Below, one piece after another: positions 59,829-64,000 of a DNA stretch of 64,000 bases. Every line of letters starts with the position of its first letter. Position 1 is the stretch's first letter. The notes under the pieces are model-generated. The model was not told the origin of the DNA and made no database searches. It saw only the letters and a program-made list of their open reading frames with translations. Source of the stretch: an uncultured Cellulomonas sp. (GTDB taxonomy: Bacteria; Actinomycetota; Actinomycetes; Actinomycetales; Cellulomonadaceae); NCBI RefSeq assembly GCF_947494015.1, contig NZ_CANLTL010000008.1, positions 124,001-188,000 of the forward strand. Reading direction: 5' to 3'. The position numbers and the translations under genes were made by a program.

Positions 59829-60932
59829 TCATCGCCCCGACTCCCTCAGTGTCTCGACCACCTGCTCCTGCTGCGCGCTGGTCAGGTGCGGGTACATCGG
59901 CAGGGACAGGATCTCGTCGGCTGCCTTCTCGGCGACGGGGAAGGCACCGCGGCCGAGCCCGAGGTGTGCGTAGGCACCGGTGAGATGGACCGGCGTGGGG
60001 TAGTGGATCCCGGCCCCGATGCCGGCGTCGTTGAGCTCGCGCAGCACCCGGTCCCGCTCGGCCACCCGCACGACGTAGAGGTGCCAGACGTCCTCGTTCC
60101 CGTGAGCGCTGAGCGGCGTGCGCGCGACCTCGACGTCGGCGAGCAGCTCGCCGTAGTACCGGGCGGCCGCACGACGACGGTCGTTCCACCCCTGCAGGCG
60201 CCTCAGCTTCGTCTCCAGCACGACGGCCTGGACCGTGTCGAGGCGGGAGTTCATCCCGACGATCTCGTGGTCGTACTTCCGCTCGCTGCCGTGCGCGGAC
60301 AGCACCCGGATCCTGCGGGCGACGTCGGCGTCGTCGGTCGTCACCGCGCCCGCGTCGCCGGCGGCGCCCAGGTTCTTGCCAGGGTAGAAGCTCGTGCCCG
60401 CCGCCAGGCCGAAGCCGCCCGCGAACCGGCCGTTGCGGCGGGCGCCCTGGGACTGCGCGGCATCCTCGACCAGCGGCACGCCGGCATCGGCCGCGACCTT
60501 GAGCAGCTCCTCCATCGGCGCCACCTGACCGAAGAGGTGCACCGGCACGATCGCCTCGGTGCGTGAGGTCACCGCTGCCCGCGCGGCCGCGGGGTCCATC
60601 AGCAGGTGCTCGTCGTCGACGTCGACCAGCACGGGGACGGCGCCGATCCTCGACACCGCCTCCGCCGTGGCGATGAAGGTGTTCGCCGGCACGATCACCT
60701 CGCCGCCGGACGTCACGCCGACGGCCCGCAGCGCGAGCTCGAGGGCGTCCGTGCCGTTGCCGACGCCGACGCAGTGCTCGACCTCGGTGAAGGCGGCGTA
60801 GGCGCGCTCGAAACGCCCGACGGCTGGACCGCCCACGAACGCGGTCGTGGCGAACACCTCGTCGAGGCCCACCCGCACCTCGTCCGCGATCTCGGTCTGC
60901 TGCGCGGCCAGGTCGACCAGGGGGATCCTCAC
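59829..60932 (-). CDS. DegT/DnrJ/EryC1 sugar aminotransferase (first)
   Basis: 367 residues. A PLP aminotransferase that adds an amino group to a keto-sugar nucleotide. PLP lysine K186 is in SFYPGKNLGAAGD. The N-terminal IPLVDLAAQQ, GNGTDALELALRA, and LVEDAAQSQGA motifs match the WbpE/QdtB type. GTG 60932 is preferred as GGAGAG lies about 11 nt upstream; GTG 60941, which overlaps the acetyltransferase stop as GTGA, is the alternative. It works with the acetyltransferase upstream. Confidence 0.9.
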   Translation of the reverse strand: MRIPLVDLAAQQTEIADEVRVGLDEVFATTAFVGGPAVGRFERAYAAFTEVEHCVGVGNGTDALELALRAVGVTSGGEVIVPANTFIATAEAVSRIGAVPVLVDVDDEHLLMDPAAARAAVTSRTEAIVPVHLFGQVAPMEELLKVAADAGVPLVEDAAQSQGARRNGRFAGGFGLAAGTSFYPGKNLGAAGDAGAVTTDDADVARRIRVLSAHGSERKYDHEIVGMNSRLDTVQAVVLETKLRRLQGWNDRRRAAARYYGELLADVEVARTPLSAHGNEDVWHLYVVRVAERDRVLRELNDAGIGAGIHYPTPVHLTGAYAHLGLGRGAFPVAEKAADEILSLPMYPHLTSAQQEQVVETLRESGR

Positions 60933-60937
60933 GTCGT

Positions 60938-61603
60938 TCACACCTCTCCGGGCCGGGTCGGTCGTTGGTCGAGCGGCCGGGCCGGGACGCCCGCCCACGT
61001 CTCTCCGTCCGGCAGGTCGGTCAGCAGGGCCGCGCCCATGCCGAGGGTCGCGCGAACGCCCACCATGACGCGCTCGCGGACGCTCGCGTTCATCCCGACG
61101 TAGGCGGCACGGCCCACACGGACGCCCCCGCCGAGGCTGACGCCGGAGGCGAGTGTCACGAAGTCCTCCACGACGTCGTCGTGGGTGAGGGTGGCGTTCG
61201 GCATGACGACGACGTGCCGGCCCACGCGGACACCGGCGGTCAGCACCACGCCGGCGAGCAGGATCGAGCCGGTGCCGACCATGCATCCCGGCGACACCCT
61301 CACGTCGGGATGCACCAGCGTGAAGTAGCGGTCGTCGTCCACCCCGACGGTCGACAACCGCTCCGCGAGGCGCTCGCGACCGCTTCCTCGTCCCATGCAG
61401 AGCAGGAGGGACGCAGTCGGGTACCGCTTGACCTCCTCGACGCCGCCGAGCACCGGCACGCCGTCCAGCGTCGTCCCGCGCAGGTCGACGTCGTCGTCGA
61501 GCACGCCGAGGACCTCGGTCGCCGCCGTCAGCCGGGTCACCGCCAGCACCTCGCGGGCGAGTCCGCTCGCGGCGAGGAGCAGCAGCGGCGTCGGCCGCGG
61601 CAC
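60938..61603 (-). CDS. NeuD/PglD-like sugar acetyltransferase
   Basis: 221 residues. The N-terminal LLLLAASGLAREVL resembles the Rossmann-like PglD_N domain of PglD and NeuD. The C-terminal left-handed beta-helix shows hexapeptide repeats (GTGSILLAGVVLTAGVRVG, MPNATLTHDD with a likely catalytic His, then AYVGMNASV). It would acetylate the amino group of an amino-sugar nucleotide. GTG 61603 begins just after the stop of the second aminotransferase. It lies between two aminotransferases, which suits this role. Confidence 0.88.
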   Translation of the reverse strand: MPRPTPLLLLAASGLAREVLAVTRLTAATEVLGVLDDDVDLRGTTLDGVPVLGGVEEVKRYPTASLLLCMGRGSGRERLAERLSTVGVDDDRYFTLVHPDVRVSPGCMVGTGSILLAGVVLTAGVRVGRHVVVMPNATLTHDDVVEDFVTLASGVSLGGGVRVGRAAYVGMNASVRERVMVGVRATLGMGAALLTDLPDGETWAGVPARPLDQRPTRPGEV

Positions 61604-61608
61604 GGCGG

Positions 61609-62754
61609 TCAGATCCTGACCGCGGCGGCGGACCGTAGTGCGTCGGCCACCTGCTCGATCTGTGCGCCGGACATCTGGTGGAAGACCGGCAGGATCAACG
61701 TGCTGTCGGTGAGGTGCTCGGTCACGGGCAGCGGCTGGGAGCCGGCGTCGCGCCCGGCGTAGGCCGGCTGCCGGTGGGTGGCCATGATCCCGCGCCGGGC
61801 TGAGACCTCGGCGGCGGCGAGGTGCGCGAGAAGGGCGTCGCGGTCCAGCGGGAAGTCCGGTCCGACCTCGACCCAGAACGACTGGAAGTTGCAGGTCCCC
61901 CACGGCGGGTCGGCCACCGGGCGCAGTCCGGGGACCTCGGCGAGCTGGTCGGTGTAGACGGCGGCGATCTCACGCCGGCGGGCGACGACCTCCGGCAGCC
62001 GGCCGAGCTGGACGATCCCCACTGCCGCCTGCAGGTCGGTCATCCGGTAGTTGAACCCGACCTCGAGGTACTGCTCGGCGGGCGCCAGCACGCTCGCATG
62101 CCGTTCGGCGGCCGAGACGCTCATCGCGTGCTCGCGCAGCCGGCGCGCGCGGTCCGCCCACTCCGGGCGGGACGTCGTCACCATGCCCCCCTCCCCGGTG
62201 GTGACGATCTTGCGCGGGTGGAACGACCAGGCGGCGACGTCCGCACCCACTCCCACCGGGCGGCCGCGGTAGGTCGAGCCGGCACCACAGGCGGCGTCCT
62301 CCACGACGACGACCCCGAGCGGGTCGCACAGCCCGCGGACCGCGCCGAGGTCGACCGGGACACCACCCTGGTCCACCACGATGACCGCGCGGGTGCCCGG
62401 CGTCATCGCTGCCGCGACGGTGTCGGCGGTCAGGTTGCCGGTGACGGGGTCGACGTCGGCGAAGACCGGCCGGGCCCCGACGTACACGACGGCGTTGGCG
62501 GTGGCGATGAAGGAGAACGACGGCACGACGACGTCGTCACCGGGGCCGATGCCGGCCACCACGAGCGCCAGGTGCAGAGCCGTCGTGCAGCTGGACACCG
62601 CGACCGCGTGGTCGGCCTGCTGCACACGGGCGAACTCCTGCTCGAAGGCAGCGACCCGGGGTCCCTGCGCCACCCAGCCGGAGCGGATGACCTCGGTGAC
62701 CGCCGCGATCTCCTCGGCGCCCAGCCAGGGCTGCATCACGTTGATCCGGCTCAT
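61609..62754 (-). CDS. DegT/DnrJ/EryC1 aminotransferase (second)
   Basis: 381 residues, distinct from its neighbour. PLP lysine K182 sits in FHPRKIVTTGEGG, and the NVMQPWLGAEEI start, SSCTTALHLAL and VVEDAACGAGS motifs fit DegT enzymes such as the PseC and ArnB types. ATG 62754 overlaps the epimerase stop as ATGA. Two aminotransferases in one operon imply either two amino groups on one sugar or two amino sugars. Confidence 0.9.
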   Translation of the reverse strand: MSRINVMQPWLGAEEIAAVTEVIRSGWVAQGPRVAAFEQEFARVQQADHAVAVSSCTTALHLALVVAGIGPGDDVVVPSFSFIATANAVVYVGARPVFADVDPVTGNLTADTVAAAMTPGTRAVIVVDQGGVPVDLGAVRGLCDPLGVVVVEDAACGAGSTYRGRPVGVGADVAAWSFHPRKIVTTGEGGMVTTSRPEWADRARRLREHAMSVSAAERHASVLAPAEQYLEVGFNYRMTDLQAAVGIVQLGRLPEVVARRREIAAVYTDQLAEVPGLRPVADPPWGTCNFQSFWVEVGPDFPLDRDALLAHLAAAEVSARRGIMATHRQPAYAGRDAGSQPLPVTEHLTDSTLILPVFHQMSGAQIEQVADALRSAAAVRI

Positions 62755-63752
62755 CGCGGTGCCACCACCGACCGGCGTCCGGCCGCGATCGCCTCACGCT
62801 GGGGCCGCCACCAGGTCACGAGCTGCCGTAGGCCGTCCTCGAGGCCGACGGTCGGCTCCCATCCGAGGTCCCGGCGCGCGGCGGAGATGTCCGCCAGTCG
62901 TCGGGTGACGCCGTTGACCGCGCGGTCCGGGCCGTGCTCCACCTCGAGGTCGGAGTCCATCGCCCGCAGCAGCGCCCGCGCGAGCTCGAGCAGGCTCGTC
63001 TCGGTCCCGCTGGCGATGTTGTAGACGCCGTCGACGACGTCGCTGCGCGCGGCCAGCAGGTTGGCCCGCGCGATGTCGGAGGTGACCACGAAGTCCATGG
63101 TCTGGCGGCCGTCACCGAAGATGAGCGGCGGGAGCCCGTCGGCGATCCGCTCCATCCACCGCACGAGCACCTCGGTGTACAGGCCGTGCACGTCCATCCG
63201 GGGCCCGTAGACGTTGAAGTACCGGAGCAGGACGTAGTCGAGTCCGTACATCGCCCGAAAGCTGCGGACCATGCCCTCGTTGAAGGACTTCGCCGCGCCG
63301 TAGAAGGTGTCGTTGTTGTGGTGGTGGTGGCGTTCCCCGGTCGGGAACTGCTCGGCGAGGCCGTAGACCGACGCGCTGGACGCCGCGACCACCTTGCCGA
63401 CCCGGTGCTCCGCGGCCGCCTCGAGCACGTTGAAGGTGCCGTCGACGAGGACCTCCAACGCCAGCCGCGGCTCCTCCGCGCACTGGGTGATCCGGATGGC
63501 GGCCTGGTGGAACACGAGGTCCTTGCCGCGCGTCAGGTCGTGGACCAGATCACGGTCGCGCAGGTCGCCCTCGACGAGGTCCACGCGACCGGAGGCCAGC
63601 GCGGCCTCGAGGTTCTGCCGTCGGCCGCGCACGAGGTTGTCCAGCACGTCGACGTGGGCGGCACCGGCGTCGACCAGCTGGTCGACGATCGTGGAGCCGA
63701 TGGTCCCCGCGCCCCCGGTCACCAGGACGGCGGCCCCCTCGAGCGCGCTCAC
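62751..63752 (-). CDS. NAD-dependent epimerase/dehydratase (extended SDR)
   Basis: 333 residues. The NAD site VTGGAGTIGSTI is N-terminal. The SDR active-site motif is YGAAKSFNEG (YxxxK), with an SSASVYG strand earlier and LLRYFNVYGPRMD. It acts on a nucleotide sugar as a 4-epimerase or 4,6-dehydratase. A run of four His and two Asn (ERHHHHNND) before the active site is unusual. GTG 63752 overlaps the oxidoreductase stop as GTGA. Confidence 0.9.
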   Translation of the reverse strand: MSALEGAAVLVTGGAGTIGSTIVDQLVDAGAAHVDVLDNLVRGRRQNLEAALASGRVDLVEGDLRDRDLVHDLTRGKDLVFHQAAIRITQCAEEPRLALEVLVDGTFNVLEAAAEHRVGKVVAASSASVYGLAEQFPTGERHHHHNNDTFYGAAKSFNEGMVRSFRAMYGLDYVLLRYFNVYGPRMDVHGLYTEVLVRWMERIADGLPPLIFGDGRQTMDFVVTSDIARANLLAARSDVVDGVYNIASGTETSLLELARALLRAMDSDLEVEHGPDRAVNGVTRRLADISAARRDLGWEPTVGLEDGLRQLVTWWRPQREAIAAGRRSVVAPR

Positions 63753-64000
63753 GCGACCGGCTCCAGACCCGCACCGGCGGTGACGCGCACCAGACGGCCC
63801 TCGTGGGCCAGGCTGACGGTGGACGCCTCGAGGACGTCGAGCACGCGCAACCCGGCAGCACCGTCGGTCCGGGGCGCCCGGCCCTCGCGGATGCTGGCCG
63901 CGAACTCGGCGACCATCGAGGCCAGCGCCTCCTTCTCCGGCAGGGCGGGCGACCACGCGTCACCGAGCCGGTAGGACACCTGCGTCGCCTCGCGGTCCGT
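63749..64000 (-). CDS. Gfo/Idh/MocA oxidoreductase, partial
   Basis: The last 83 or so residues of an oxidoreductase that runs off the right edge. VAEFAASIREGRAPRTDGAAGLRVLDVLEA is the typical C-terminal segment. In amino-sugar pathways such an enzyme oxidises a UDP-sugar uronate at C3 (WbpB/WlbA type), which would feed the aminotransferase. Only the C-terminus is visible, so the substrate is inferred from the neighbours. Confidence 0.82.
   Translation of the reverse strand, partial: TDREATQVSYRLGDAWSPALPEKEALASMVAEFAASIREGRAPRTDGAAGLRVLDVLEASTVSLAHEGRLVRVTAGAGLEPVA

Overview
The window reads as chromosomal DNA of a high-GC actinobacterium, most likely of the Cellulomonas group (Cellulomonadaceae or close Micrococcales). 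The evidence is the very high GC content, frequent GTG starts, many 4-bp GTGA/ATGA stop-start overlaps, a mycothiol S-conjugate amidase (mca), a DUF4307 gene, a PIN-PhoH protein and a short-chain Z-prenyl synthase of the Mycobacterium Rv1086 type. Gene order also matches conserved actinobacterial blocks as known from Mycobacterium: mfd-mazG-lipoprotein-eno-FtsB-like-DUF501-ppx (Rv1020-Rv1026), and the cbs/metB/greA/DUF4307/mca and hlyIII/Z-prenyl synthase groups (Rv1077-Rv1086). The genus is an inference; no rRNA lies in the window.

Regions. (1) 1-17800: a chemoreceptor cut by the left edge, a MalY-type C-S lyase, phoH, Z-prenyl synthase, hemolysin-III protein, a mca operon, greA, ilvA, an AI-2E family transporter, metB, msrA, an FKBP and cystathionine beta-synthase. 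Three genes handle sulfur amino acids by transsulfuration, and ilvA makes the linked product 2-oxobutyrate. (2) 18100-27000: an ABC exporter with its own two-component system, a siderophore-interacting flavoprotein, and a probable envelope-stress group (YihY, DUF3618, holin-like and LEA-like proteins). (3) 27150-29550: a scar region with a decayed iron-siderophore ABC transporter (truncated permease, frameshifted ATPase with a damaged Walker A), an unusual six-helix membrane protein and a tRNA with UAA anticodon but no long variable arm. (4) 29700-42250: conserved housekeeping genes ndh, ppx, DUF501, FtsB-like, eno, a diguanylate cyclase, mazG, a SurA-like lipoprotein and mfd.

(5) 43161-64000: a large surface-polysaccharide locus, the main accessory region. 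A rightward arm holds an AlgD-like sugar dehydrogenase, a GT4, a fused double glycosyltransferase, an AsnB-type amidotransferase, a Wzz-like protein, a Wzy-like polymerase and further glycosyltransferases. A second Wzz-like gene and a secreted DUF4082/beta-helix protein are on the opposite strand. A leftward operon running off the right edge supplies an amino-sugar pathway (Gfo/Idh dehydrogenase, SDR epimerase, two DegT aminotransferases, NeuD/PglD-like acetyltransferase), a Wzx flippase and another glycosyltransferase. Together they look like a Wzx/Wzy system for a polymer with uronic acid, possibly amidated uronic acid, and acylated amino sugars. No priming glycosyltransferase or tyrosine kinase is visible; they may lie beyond the right edge.

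The non-coding DNA is also informative. It has several perfect GC-rich hairpins at gene ends, a 63-nt near-perfect palindrome between msrA and the FKBP gene, tandem-repeat arrays beside eno and beside the Bax-inhibitor gene, and a direct-repeat motif of the MtrA type ahead of the beta-helix gene.
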